Shown here: piece by piece, positions 31,252 through 39,714 of the stretch
Position numbering within the stretch: the stretch's first letter is position 1
Layout of the letters: the number at the start of each line of letters is the position of its first letter
DNA from: Bacteroidales bacterium
Lineage (GTDB): Bacteria; Bacteroidota; Bacteroidia; Bacteroidales; UBA932
NCBI GenBank assembly: GCA_017458265.1
Contig: JAFTFV010000048.1
Coordinates: 1-64,000 of the forward strand
Direction of reading: 5' to 3'
Length of the DNA stretch: 64,000 nt
Position numbers and translations under genes: made by a program
Notes under the pieces: model-generated
Database searches by the model: none
What the model was told of the DNA's origin: nothing
The model's input: the letters and a program-made list of their open reading frames with translations, nothing else

Positions 31252-33240
31252 ATGAAAAAGTTCCTTTATACTCTGGCGGCACTGTTGATTGCTCTTTCCT
31301 GCATCAAGATGCCTGAAAGCGGAAGCAAGAACAATACCGGCACCGACCCCGTGGTCCAGACCGGAGACAAACTTGCCAATATCACTTATCAGCTGCTGAT
31401 TTACTCCTTCTCCGACAGCGACGGCGACGGCGTGGGCGATTTCAAAGGCATCCAGAACAAGCTGGATTATCTTGAGAGCCTTGGGGTAACCTCCCTGTGG
31501 CTTTCTCCGGCCCATCCCACCAGCTCATATCATGCCTATGACGTGAATGACTATTATTCGCTGAATCCGCTGTATGCGGTGGGAGAGAAGACATCGGCAA
31601 AGGCAGAGGCAGACTTCAAGGAACTCCTTGCCGCGGCTCATGCGAAGGGCATTTCCATTTATATGGATTATGTCCTGAATCACAGCGGGAAATACAATCA
31701 ATGGTTCCAGGAAGCCGTTTCCAATCCCTCAAGCAAGTACAGGGACTACTATTTCTTCAGTTCCAATCCTTCATCGGACTACAAGAATTTCCCCATGCTC
31801 AAGGGTACTTCGTACACCTCCGGTGAGTGGAAGCAGGTTACGGGAGGTTCTCCAAAGATTACCATCACTAAGACCTCTGAAAATGTGACAAGCGGAAGCG
31901 ACAGCTGGAATCTCTACATGTGGAACGACAATGGAGACAAGACCGTGAAGCTGGTGAGGAAGAGCGACGGAACATACTACGCCGTGCTTGAAATAAACGG
32001 CAAGTGGGGAATCCTTGTGCGCAAGTATGCCAACTGGGACGCCGGTTCCAAATTCGGGGCAAAGAACGGCGCTACAACGCTGCAGGAAGGCGTTGCCGTG
32101 GATCTTGTAGGAGATGGCTCCGACATGTATTTCACCGGCACAAGCGGCCAGCGCTACAAAATCGAGCTCACAGACGTAGCAACGGAAACGCTCTACTACA
32201 TGGGCTGTTTCAGCGACTGGATGCCGGACCTGAACTACGGCGATGTTTCCCAGGCAGAGAACAACCCCTGCTTCCAGGACCTTGCCGCATCGGCCGACAA
32301 GTGGATTAACATGGGCGTTGACGGATTCCGCCTGGATGCGGTAAAGCACATCTGCGGCGGCATCAACTCTTACAACAACGCCTCCAACCAGACACTTCTC
32401 AAGAAGTGGTATGACCGCTGCAACGCCACCTACAAGGCCGCAGGACACAGCGACAACATCTTCATGGTTGCCGAGGCCTGGGACAGCCACAGCATTGAAA
32501 AACAGTACTACAACAGCCTGACTTCCTGCTTCGAGTTTGACTTCGGATACAAGCTCCGCGACGCAATCAAGGGCGCGAATGCCAACGGCTTCGCAAGCAC
32601 CGTAGCAGGATATGTGGCCGACCATTCCGCCATCCGTTCCGATGCCACCACCTCCTTCTTCCTGAGCAACCACGACCAGAACCGCTTCTCCACAGAGGTG
32701 GGAAGGAGTGAACTCAAGCAGAAACTGGCAGCTGCCGTGCTTCTCACCATCCCCGGCAAGCCTTTCATCTATCAGGGTGAAGAGCTTGGCTACTGGGGCT
32801 CCAAGGACGGCGGAGACGAGTATGTCCGCACCCCCATCCTCTGGGACAAGGCCGGCACCCAGTGCGCAAAGAACGGTGTCAACAACAAGGTAGACAACAC
32901 CATGCTCACTGCCGATATCTCCGTAGAAGCTCAGCAGGCGAACGCCGGTTCCATCCTTGCAGTCTACAAGAAGTTCGCTGCGGCAAGGAACTCATCGGCA
33001 GCGCTTGCACGCGGAAGCATTAAGGAAGTCAAGTCCGGCGTAAACTCCGTGGCGCTCTGGGAAATGAGCTACGGCTCCGAGAAAGTGCTCGTCGCGCACA
33101 ACTTCGGCGGGGCAGACGGCGTAAAGGTCACCATTTCAGGGTATTCAACAGATAACGAACTTGTATCCAACGGCACCATCTCCAAGACCGGAAACGGAAT
33201 CACCATGGGCGCCTATTCATCAGTAGTTTATAAACAGTAA
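31252..33240 (+). CDS. susG: SusG-like surface alpha-amylase (GH13) with inserted carbohydrate-binding domain
   Basis: The 662-residue lipoprotein has its signal ending LSC (Cys17). The GH13 barrel has the nucleophile Asp362 (GVDGFRLDAVKH), the acid/base Glu408 (VAEAWDSH) and Asp475 (SNHDQNRF). An extra beta-rich stretch of about 120 residues (about 190-310, from SGEWKQVTGG to YKIELTDV) interrupts the barrel in domain B. This is where SusG carries its CBM58. It cuts surface-bound starch into oligosaccharides for SusCD. The GH53 gene follows after 3 nt. Confidence 0.9.
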   Translation: MKKFLYTLAALLIALSCIKMPESGSKNNTGTDPVVQTGDKLANITYQLLIYSFSDSDGDGVGDFKGIQNKLDYLESLGVTSLWLSPAHPTSSYHAYDVNDYYSLNPLYAVGEKTSAKAEADFKELLAAAHAKGISIYMDYVLNHSGKYNQWFQEAVSNPSSKYRDYYFFSSNPSSDYKNFPMLKGTSYTSGEWKQVTGGSPKITITKTSENVTSGSDSWNLYMWNDNGDKTVKLVRKSDGTYYAVLEINGKWGILVRKYANWDAGSKFGAKNGATTLQEGVAVDLVGDGSDMYFTGTSGQRYKIELTDVATETLYYMGCFSDWMPDLNYGDVSQAENNPCFQDLAASADKWINMGVDGFRLDAVKHICGGINSYNNASNQTLLKKWYDRCNATYKAAGHSDNIFMVAEAWDSHSIEKQYYNSLTSCFEFDFGYKLRDAIKGANANGFASTVAGYVADHSAIRSDATTSFFLSNHDQNRFSTEVGRSELKQKLAAAVLLTIPGKPFIYQGEELGYWGSKDGGDEYVRTPILWDKAGTQCAKNGVNNKVDNTMLTADISVEAQQANAGSILAVYKKFAAARNSSAALARGSIKEVKSGVNSVALWEMSYGSEKVLVAHNFGGADGVKVTISGYSTDNELVSNGTISKTGNGITMGAYSSVVYKQ

Positions 33241-33243
33241 TCT

Positions 33244-34290
33244 ATGAAGTTTTTACCGGCACTTTGCCTCTTGGCGGCAGTATCATGCATCCAGATGCCC
33301 AAGCCATCTGAGAGCAAGAACGAGAATAAACAGGATCAGACGGTGACAGCTCCCACCTTTGCGAAGGGGGCCGATATCAGTTGGGTCACCGAGATGGAGA
33401 GCAAGAAATACTCCTTCTACACTTCTGCCGGCGTTCCCACGGAATGCACCGCGCTCATGAAGGACCTTGGCTGCAACGCAATCCGCCTTCGCGTATGGGT
33501 GAACCCTGCCGACGGCTGGTGCAACAAGGAAGACGTCCTCGTAAAGGCAAAGCGCGCACAGGCCCTCGGCCTTGCCCTCATGATAGATTTCCACTACTCT
33601 GACACATGGGCCGATCCCTCCAAGCAGAATCCTCCTGCAGCATGGAAGAACATGAACGTCCAGGACATGGCCAAGGCTCTTGGAGCACACACTGAAGAGG
33701 TCCTTACCCTCCTCAAGGACAACAAGATTGACGTGGCCTGGGTGCAGGTGGGGAATGAAACCAACACTGGTATGTGCCTTCCCAACGGCAGCGTTTCCTC
33801 AAGCTCGGCCCAGGGCTTCATAACCCTCGCTAACGCCGGATATCAGGCGGTGAAGAAGGTATATCCTTCTGCGCTTGTCATCCTCCATCACTCAAATGCG
33901 CATGAACTGGAGAAGAACAAGTGGTTCTACTCCCTGGTTGCAGGTGCGAGCTATGATATGATCGGCCTGTCTCTCTATCCTTCCTATTGGAGCAATGGCG
34001 CTTTCCCGGACTGGAAACCCTACTGCCAGAGCGCAGTCGCCAACTTCGCCGCTCTGCATGAGCAGTTCAACAAGCCTGTCATGCTGGTTGAATTCGGCAT
34101 GCCTGCATCTGAGGTCCAGAATGCCAAGGATGCTTTCAAATACGTTCTGGACGGCGTTAAGGGCAAGGACTGGTTCAAGGGAGTCTTCTACTGGGAGCCC
34201 GAATCAGAACACGACCGCAACGGCTACGACTACGGCGCCTTCTCCGGCGGCAAGTCTACCGGCGTCCTTGAGATTTTCAAAGAGTATTAG
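33244..34290 (+). CDS. Arabinogalactan endo-beta-1,4-galactanase (GH53), lipoprotein
   Basis: The 348-residue protein has its signal ending VSC (Cys15). The GH53 barrel shows FAKGADISWVTEME at the start, NAIRLRVWVNPADGW, the acid/base Glu172 in QVGNETNTG and the nucleophile Glu283 in MLVEFGMP. GH53 enzymes cut beta-1,4-galactan side chains of pectin, not starch. The gene lies 3 nt behind susG, so galactan use is co-expressed with starch use. A GH2 beta-galactosidase further downstream would finish the job. Confidence 0.9.
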   Translation: MKFLPALCLLAAVSCIQMPKPSESKNENKQDQTVTAPTFAKGADISWVTEMESKKYSFYTSAGVPTECTALMKDLGCNAIRLRVWVNPADGWCNKEDVLVKAKRAQALGLALMIDFHYSDTWADPSKQNPPAAWKNMNVQDMAKALGAHTEEVLTLLKDNKIDVAWVQVGNETNTGMCLPNGSVSSSSAQGFITLANAGYQAVKKVYPSALVILHHSNAHELEKNKWFYSLVAGASYDMIGLSLYPSYWSNGAFPDWKPYCQSAVANFAALHEQFNKPVMLVEFGMPASEVQNAKDAFKYVLDGVKGKDWFKGVFYWEPESEHDRNGYDYGAFSGGKSTGVLEIFKEY

Positions 34291-34320
34291 CGGACGGATC
34301 TGCACTGGTACGACCAATGC

Positions 34321-34376
34321 TACACTCAAACCACCGTTTTCGTGCACCAAATGCCGAAAACGGTGGTTTGAGTGTA
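34321..34376. repeat. Perfect 22-bp palindromic arms, hairpin element
   Basis: The left arm 34321-34342 (TACACTCAAACCACCGTTTT then CG) and right arm 34355-34376 are exact inverse complements around a 12-nt loop. It lies 30 bp after the GH53 stop and has no T-tract. The sequence family is that of the right hairpin of the 3831-3958 element. It may stabilise or end the upstream mRNA. Confidence 0.7.
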
Positions 34377-34423
34377 TCCGGAGCAAGCTCTCATTATTAC
34401 TTGCATTTCTAGCCATTAATGAT

Positions 34424-34431
34424 TACATTTG
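34424..34431 (+). promoter_or_regulatory. -7 box (TACATTTG) of the toxin-antitoxin pair
   Basis: Full TAnnTTTG match, 16 nt before the antitoxin ATG at 34448. The surrounding DNA is more AT-rich than the flanking glycan genes. Confidence 0.55.
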
Positions 34432-34447
34432 CAAAAATGATATCATA

Positions 34448-34720
34448 ATGGAAACTGCTGCAAGAATACAAACTGTAATCCGCCTGCCGGAAGAACTACT
34501 ACTAAAGGCAAAGTACAAGGCAAGGCAGGATAATATGTCTTTCAATGCTTATGTAGAGCATGTTCTTGAGATGGCTGTTAGACCGGTTATCCCCAAATTG
34601 CCCAAGGACTTTAAAATCAGTCCTTCAGTAGAGGCATTATCTGGTATTATTCCGGCTCCAACAAAGGAAGAACTGGAAGCCGATGACAGGCTGGCTTATA
34701 TATGGAACAAAGGGTTGTGA
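34448..34720 (+). CDS. Antitoxin-like protein, probable ribbon-helix-helix type
   Basis: The 90-residue protein has a short N-terminal stretch (RIQTVIRLPEELLLKAKYKARQ) followed by MSFNAYVEHVLEMAVR. This fits a ribbon-helix-helix/Arc-like DNA-binding fold. The C-terminal tail (about 50-90) is likely the toxin-contacting part. It is upstream of and nearly overlaps a PIN-domain gene, the standard antitoxin-toxin order. The pair probably represses its own promoter. Family assignment is by pattern only. Confidence 0.65.
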   Translation: METAARIQTVIRLPEELLLKAKYKARQDNMSFNAYVEHVLEMAVRPVIPKLPKDFKISPSVEALSGIIPAPTKEELEADDRLAYIWNKGL

Positions 34721-34722
34721 GT

Positions 34723-35154
34723 ATGGTCAGGGCTCTTATAGACACCAACATTCTTCTTGACTGGCTGCAGCCCGGAAGACCCGGCAAGGAAGATGCACAG
34801 GCAATTATCTCGGCGGCGGAAGCACATGTTTTTGAAATGTATCTGACTACGCAGAGCATAGTGGATTCGGCATACATATCACAAAAAAAAGGAGTACCGT
34901 TTGAAAAATTTGCCAGAGCGCTCAGTTATTTGCGAACTTTTGCTCATGTTTGGGGGATAGATGATTTGGACATGTCATGGGCGCTCGAACACTATTCCGG
35001 AGACTTTGAAGACGACATGCAGTATGCCAGCGCCTACAGCAATTCCTGTGACTATTTCATAACCCGTGACCGGGATCTCCAGAAACTCAACTCTCCTCTT
35101 TGCCCCATGACAGTCATCACTCCACAAGATTTCGTCTCCGCCATGACGGAATAA
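34723..35154 (+). CDS. PIN-domain toxin (VapC-like ribonuclease)
   Basis: The protein has about 143 residues and begins MVRALIDTNILLDWL, with the first PIN acidic residue. The second half carries DFEDDMQYASAYSNSCDYFI then TRDRDLQKL, the remaining acidic residues of the metal-dependent RNase site. VapC-like toxins cut tRNA or rRNA. ATG 34723 gives the canonical MxxxLIDTN start; GTG 34717 (GTGA overlap with the antitoxin stop) and ATG 34702 are alternatives. It sits in the middle of the glycan locus. Confidence 0.78.
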   Translation: MVRALIDTNILLDWLQPGRPGKEDAQAIISAAEAHVFEMYLTTQSIVDSAYISQKKGVPFEKFARALSYLRTFAHVWGIDDLDMSWALEHYSGDFEDDMQYASAYSNSCDYFITRDRDLQKLNSPLCPMTVITPQDFVSAMTE

Positions 35155-35191
35155 TTGCCGAGGCTGTCTTGTTTCAGTGCCGGAAAAATTG

Positions 35192-35199
35192 TATATTCG
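35192..35199 (+). promoter_or_regulatory. -7 box (TATATTCG) of the SusA-like gene
   Basis: One mismatch to TAnnTTTG, 21 nt before ATG 35221. It gives the second half of the glycan locus its own promoter behind the toxin-antitoxin insertion. Confidence 0.45.
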
Positions 35200-35220
35200 T
35201 ACGTTAATAACAGCACTGAA

Positions 35221-37188
35221 ATGAAACTGACCAACATTACTTTAGCAGTAGCCCTTCTCACCCTCTTTTCCTGCGCCCCCAAGGCCGATTATTCGGCAGT
35301 GAGGGAGGCATCGGCAGAGGAAGTGCAGAGGGTGGAACCGCTGTCCTGGTGGACGGGGATGAAGACGGACCTGCAACTCATGGTGCAGGGGCCGGAGATA
35401 TCGGCATATGATGTTGCCGTGGAGGGGAAGGGCTTGAAGGTGAAGGCGGTGCATAAGGCAGACAGCCCCAACTACCTCTTCCTTGACATGGAAGTGCGCA
35501 GCGCAGGGGAGTACAACCTCGTTTTCACCCGCGGTGAGGAGAGCTTCAAATACCCCTACATCGTCCGCGAACGCGAGGCCGGCAGCCGTGACCGTGAAAG
35601 CTTCACCACTGCCGACATGATCTACCTCATCATGCCTGACCGCTTCTCATCGGCCTTTGCCGACAATGACTCCGAGTGGCAGGGAGGGGAGTATTTCGAC
35701 GGTTCCGCACGCCCTTGGAACGTTACCCGCACCACTGACACCGTAGACCGCAATGACCCCGTGGCCCGCCACGGAGGAGACCTCCAGGGCATAATCAACC
35801 ACCTGGATTACATTGCCGATCTTGGCGCCACCGCCATCTGGCTCACTCCCGCCCTGGAAGACAACCAGCCCCATGAGTCCTATCACGGCTATGCCTGCAC
35901 GGACTATTACCATATCGACCCCCGCTTCGGAGACAACGAGCACTACCGTACCCTTGTGAAGGAAGCCCATTCCCGCGGCATCAAGGTTATCATGGACATC
36001 GTCACCAATCACTGCGGCACCGCCCACTGGTGGATGCAGGACGCCCCTTTTGCCGATTGGTACCACGTGAACGAGCCCTACATGCAGATGAACGCCCTCT
36101 TCTCCGTGTACATGGATCCCAATGCCGCCCGGTGCGACAGGGACCGCCAGGAGAGCGGCTGGTTCGTTCCCTCCATGCCGGATATGAACCTTGACAATCC
36201 CTTTGTGCTCAAGTATTTCCAGCAGTGGGCCGTTTGGTGGCTCGAATATGCCGGAATTGACGGCCTTCGCGTTGACACCTATCCTTACAACGAGCCGGAT
36301 CCCATGTCCAAGTGGTGCAAGGCCGTTACGGACGAGTATCCCAATCTCAATATAGTGGGCGAGTGCTGGGACATGAACATCCCGCAGGTAGCATACTGGC
36401 AGAAGGACAACCCCAACAAAAACGGCTTCAACTCCAACCTTCCTTCCATCATGGACTTCCCGCTGCAGAGGGCAATCATCACGGCGCTCTGCGAGGACCA
36501 GGTCTGGTGGGACGAGGGCATGACGCGTGTTTACAGCGTCCTGGCGCAGGATTTCGCCTATCAGGACCTTACGCACATGATGACCTTCTTTGCAAACCAT
36601 GACCATGCCCGTACAGGAGACATCCTCAGGGAGAATCCTTCCAAGATGAAGCTTGCCATAGCCATGCTTGCAACCGTCCGTGGCATCCCTCAGCTCTACT
36701 ACGGCGACGAGATGATGTTCCTTGAAAGGAAGGACTGCATCTCCCACGACGGCGCCAAGCGAATCGACTTCCCCGGCGGCTGGGAAGGGGATTCCACGGA
36801 TTTGTTTACTGCCGATGGCCGCCTTTCGGCTCCGGCCATGTATGCCTCTGCTGCAGACCTTCATGATTACACAGCCCGTCTTTTCAACTGGAGAAAAACC
36901 TCCGACGCCGTCAAGAACGGCCGCACGCTGCATTTCCTCTCCCGTCACAATGAGGGTGCGCGAAACATAACGGACAACACCTATTCATTCTTCCGTTACA
37001 CTCCTTCCGACACTGTGTTCGTTTATATCAACAACACTGAAGAAATGCGCTCTCTTGACTGGAGCCATTACAAGGAGTTCGTCTCCGGCCCCGTTTCCGG
37101 AGTGAATGTCCTCACCGGAGAGAACGTTACCCTTCAGGACGGCGTGCAGGTTACACCCCGCAGCGCTCTTATCGTAGAATGCCGTTAA
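35221..37188 (+). CDS. susA: Neopullulanase/cyclomaltodextrinase-like GH13 (SusA-like), lipoprotein
   Basis: The 655-residue protein has its signal ending FSC (Cys19). An N-terminal Ig-like domain (about 30-125, the cyclomaltodextrinase N-domain) precedes the GH13 barrel. Catalytic residues are Asp352 (GLRVDTYPY), Glu381 (IVGECWD) and Asp461 (NHDHART). A C-terminal beta domain ends the protein. SusA of B. thetaiotaomicron breaks imported maltodextrins in the periplasm. Here the predicted lipid anchor leaves open which face of which membrane it is on. ATG 35221 fits the signal peptide. Confidence 0.85.
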   Translation: MKLTNITLAVALLTLFSCAPKADYSAVREASAEEVQRVEPLSWWTGMKTDLQLMVQGPEISAYDVAVEGKGLKVKAVHKADSPNYLFLDMEVRSAGEYNLVFTRGEESFKYPYIVREREAGSRDRESFTTADMIYLIMPDRFSSAFADNDSEWQGGEYFDGSARPWNVTRTTDTVDRNDPVARHGGDLQGIINHLDYIADLGATAIWLTPALEDNQPHESYHGYACTDYYHIDPRFGDNEHYRTLVKEAHSRGIKVIMDIVTNHCGTAHWWMQDAPFADWYHVNEPYMQMNALFSVYMDPNAARCDRDRQESGWFVPSMPDMNLDNPFVLKYFQQWAVWWLEYAGIDGLRVDTYPYNEPDPMSKWCKAVTDEYPNLNIVGECWDMNIPQVAYWQKDNPNKNGFNSNLPSIMDFPLQRAIITALCEDQVWWDEGMTRVYSVLAQDFAYQDLTHMMTFFANHDHARTGDILRENPSKMKLAIAMLATVRGIPQLYYGDEMMFLERKDCISHDGAKRIDFPGGWEGDSTDLFTADGRLSAPAMYASAADLHDYTARLFNWRKTSDAVKNGRTLHFLSRHNEGARNITDNTYSFFRYTPSDTVFVYINNTEEMRSLDWSHYKEFVSGPVSGVNVLTGENVTLQDGVQVTPRSALIVECR

Positions 37189-37225
37189 ATGCAAATACCT
37201 GTTTACCAATAAGTTATAATAATCT

Positions 37226-37251
37226 CTTTCCGGCTTTTCCGGAAAGGTTTT
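37226..37251 (+). terminator. Weak intrinsic terminator
   Basis: CTTTCCGG (37226-37233) pairs perfectly with CCGGAAAG (37239-37246) followed by GTTTT. It lies between the SusA-like and GH2 genes, in an 84-bp gap. Confidence 0.5.
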
Positions 37252-37272
37252 CGCCTAATTGATTGTTATAGA

Positions 37273-39714
37273 ATGAGATACATTTTACGGGCTTTACCCT
37301 TACTTCTGCTTTCTCTTACGGCATTCGCCCAGAGAAGCGAGAGAACGCTGGATTACTGGACTTTCAACGGGAGCCGGCAGGTGCGCATCCCGCATGACTG
37401 GGCAATCTCCGGCCCGTTTGACCGCGCAAACGACCTCCAGACCGTTGCCGTGATTCAGAACGGAGAGACTGAGGCCACGGAGAAGACCGGCCGCAGCGGC
37501 GGCCTTCCCTGGATGGGCAAGGGTACATACGAGACTACTGTAGACATCTCCAAGGCCGATGGCCGCTCCTACACGCTCCTCTTTGACGGAGCCATGTCCG
37601 AGGCAAAGGTCTATGTAAACGGCTCGTTTGCAGGGGAGTGGCCGTACGGTTACAATTCCTTCTCCCTGGATGTGACCTCCCTCGTGAAAGACGGTTCCAA
37701 CACCGTGAAAGTGGAGCTGGAAAACCTTGAACAGAGTTCCCGCTGGTATCCCGGTGCCGGACTCTACCGCAAGGTACATCTGATTGAAACATCCAAGGTT
37801 CATGTGCCCGTATGGGGAGTATATGTAACAACTCCCCGCGTTACAAGGGATGAGGCTACGGTTTCGGTGAAAACTGAAATCGAAGGCCTTCAGGAAGATG
37901 AACACGTAACTCTCGAAACAGTCATTCTGGACGCTTCCGGAAGCGTTGTCGCACGCCGCGTAGATACCAGAAGGGCCGGGGAAACCCTTCAGCACTTCAT
38001 CGTGAAGAATCCTTCACTTTGGTCTCCTGAAACTCCTGTATTGTATACCGCAAGGACTACTGTAATGACCGGCGGCAGGAAGGAAACCCAGTGGAACATA
38101 GCCAAGTGGAGAAACCGCTTCACCGTGGTTCATGGAACCGATGTCAGGGATGTGGTGGAGACGCGTTTCGGAATAAGGAGCATCGAGGTTCGTCCGGAGC
38201 AGGGCTTCTTCCTGAACGGGGAGAGGACCATGTTCAAGGGCGTGTGCCTGCACCATGACCTGGGCCCGCTCGGGGCTGCAGTGAACAAGTCTGCAATAAG
38301 GCGCCAGCTCACCATTCTCAAGGACATGGGCTGCAATGCCATACGTACCTCGCACAACATGCCGGCTCCGGAACTCGTGGAACTCTGCGAAGAGATGGGT
38401 TTCATGATGATGGTGGAGCCTTTCGACGAGTGGAACGTAGCAAAGTGCGAGAACGGATACCATCGGCACTGGAATGAGTGGGCAGAGAAGGATATGGTGA
38501 ACATGCTCAGGCATTTCCGCAGCAGCCCTGCAGTGGTGATGTGGTCCATCGGCAACGAGGTGCCCGGGCAGTGGGACAAGGACGGTGCTGCTGTTGCCCG
38601 CTGGCTCACCGGAATCTGCCACAGGGAAGACCCCACGAGGCCTGTCACCTGCGGCATGGACCAGTTTGACGGTGTGTTCATGAACGGCTTCGCCGCCGCT
38701 CTGGACATTCCCGGATTCAACTACAAGGTAGACCGCTACCTGCAGGCGCGCGAACTTCTGCCGCAAGGCGTCATCCTTGGCAGCGAAACAGCCTCTACAG
38801 TGTCTTCCAGGGGCGTTTATCACTTCCCGGCAAAGAGAGGCATGGACGTCATCACGGATGACCACCAGAGTTCATCCTACGACCTCGAATACTGCACCTG
38901 GTCCAACATCCCTGACGAAGACTTCGCTGCCGACGAAGACTATCCCTGGATGCTGGGACAGTTCGTGTGGACCGGCTTTGACTATCTTGGAGAGCCTTCT
39001 CCCTATGATACCGACGCATGGCCAAATCACTCATCGGTCTTTGGAATAGTAGACCTTGCCGGCCTTCCCAAGGACAGATACTATCTCTACAGAAGTGTCT
39101 GGAATACCAAGGAGCCCACTTTGCATGTCCTCCCGCACTGGAACTGGGCCGGAAGGGAAGGGGAGACCACACCTGTGTTTGTCTATACCTCATATCCCGC
39201 CGCCGAACTCTTTGTGAACGGTGTGAGCCAGGGCGTGAGAAGGCACAACCACAACAGCCTCCTGGAGCGCCACCGCCTTATGTGGAACGACGTCAAATAC
39301 GCCCCCGGAGAACTCAAGGTGGTAGCCTTTGACCGCAACGGAACCGTTGCAGAGGTGAAGACCGTAAAGACTGCCGGAAAGCCCTATGCCATCAAATGCT
39401 CCGTAGACAGAAGCGCTCTGAGCGCAACCGGAGAAGACCTTGCCTTCGTTACCGTTACGGTTGTGGACAAGGCCGGAAATCCTGTTCCAACAGCATCCAA
39501 CCTGGTAAAGATGAAAGTAACGGGTGCAGGCTCCTTCGAGGCCGTGGCAAACGGAGACCCCACCTGTCTGGAGAGCTTCGTGACGCCGCAGATGCACCTT
39601 TTCAGCGGTGCGCTCTGCTTCATCGTGAGAGGCTCCGAAAATGCCGGTACAATCAAGTACACAGTAAGCTCAAAAGGACTCAAAACATATAACGGAACTA
39701 TAGAAAACTTATGA
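37273..39714 (+). CDS. GH2 family beta-galactosidase-like enzyme
   Basis: The 813-residue protein has a signal peptide (MRYILRALPLLLLSLTAFAQ). The GH2 sandwich domain (VRIPHDWAISGPF, then YGYNSFSLDVTSLV), an Ig-like domain, and the barrel follow. Acid/base Glu429 lies in SIGNEVPGQW and the likely nucleophile Glu505 in ILGSETAS. A C-terminal domain (DUF4982 plus Ig-like) is typical of Bacteroidetes GH2 beta-galactosidases. With the GH53 upstream it could degrade galacto-oligosaccharides. Exact sugar specificity is not fixed. It overlaps the last GH13 gene by 4 nt (ATGA). Confidence 0.85.
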   Translation: MRYILRALPLLLLSLTAFAQRSERTLDYWTFNGSRQVRIPHDWAISGPFDRANDLQTVAVIQNGETEATEKTGRSGGLPWMGKGTYETTVDISKADGRSYTLLFDGAMSEAKVYVNGSFAGEWPYGYNSFSLDVTSLVKDGSNTVKVELENLEQSSRWYPGAGLYRKVHLIETSKVHVPVWGVYVTTPRVTRDEATVSVKTEIEGLQEDEHVTLETVILDASGSVVARRVDTRRAGETLQHFIVKNPSLWSPETPVLYTARTTVMTGGRKETQWNIAKWRNRFTVVHGTDVRDVVETRFGIRSIEVRPEQGFFLNGERTMFKGVCLHHDLGPLGAAVNKSAIRRQLTILKDMGCNAIRTSHNMPAPELVELCEEMGFMMMVEPFDEWNVAKCENGYHRHWNEWAEKDMVNMLRHFRSSPAVVMWSIGNEVPGQWDKDGAAVARWLTGICHREDPTRPVTCGMDQFDGVFMNGFAAALDIPGFNYKVDRYLQARELLPQGVILGSETASTVSSRGVYHFPAKRGMDVITDDHQSSSYDLEYCTWSNIPDEDFAADEDYPWMLGQFVWTGFDYLGEPSPYDTDAWPNHSSVFGIVDLAGLPKDRYYLYRSVWNTKEPTLHVLPHWNWAGREGETTPVFVYTSYPAAELFVNGVSQGVRRHNHNSLLERHRLMWNDVKYAPGELKVVAFDRNGTVAEVKTVKTAGKPYAIKCSVDRSALSATGEDLAFVTVTVVDKAGNPVPTASNLVKMKVTGAGSFEAVANGDPTCLESFVTPQMHLFSGALCFIVRGSENAGTIKYTVSSKGLKTYNGTIENL

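Noticed and set aside
33995..34447. In-frame extension upstream of the antitoxin gene
   Set aside because: It overlaps the GH53 gene in another frame and crosses the perfect palindrome; the antitoxin has its own promoter and ATG at 34448.
35647..36948. 433-codon minus-strand frame
   Set aside because: Antisense to the SusA-like GH13 gene with intact catalytic motifs.
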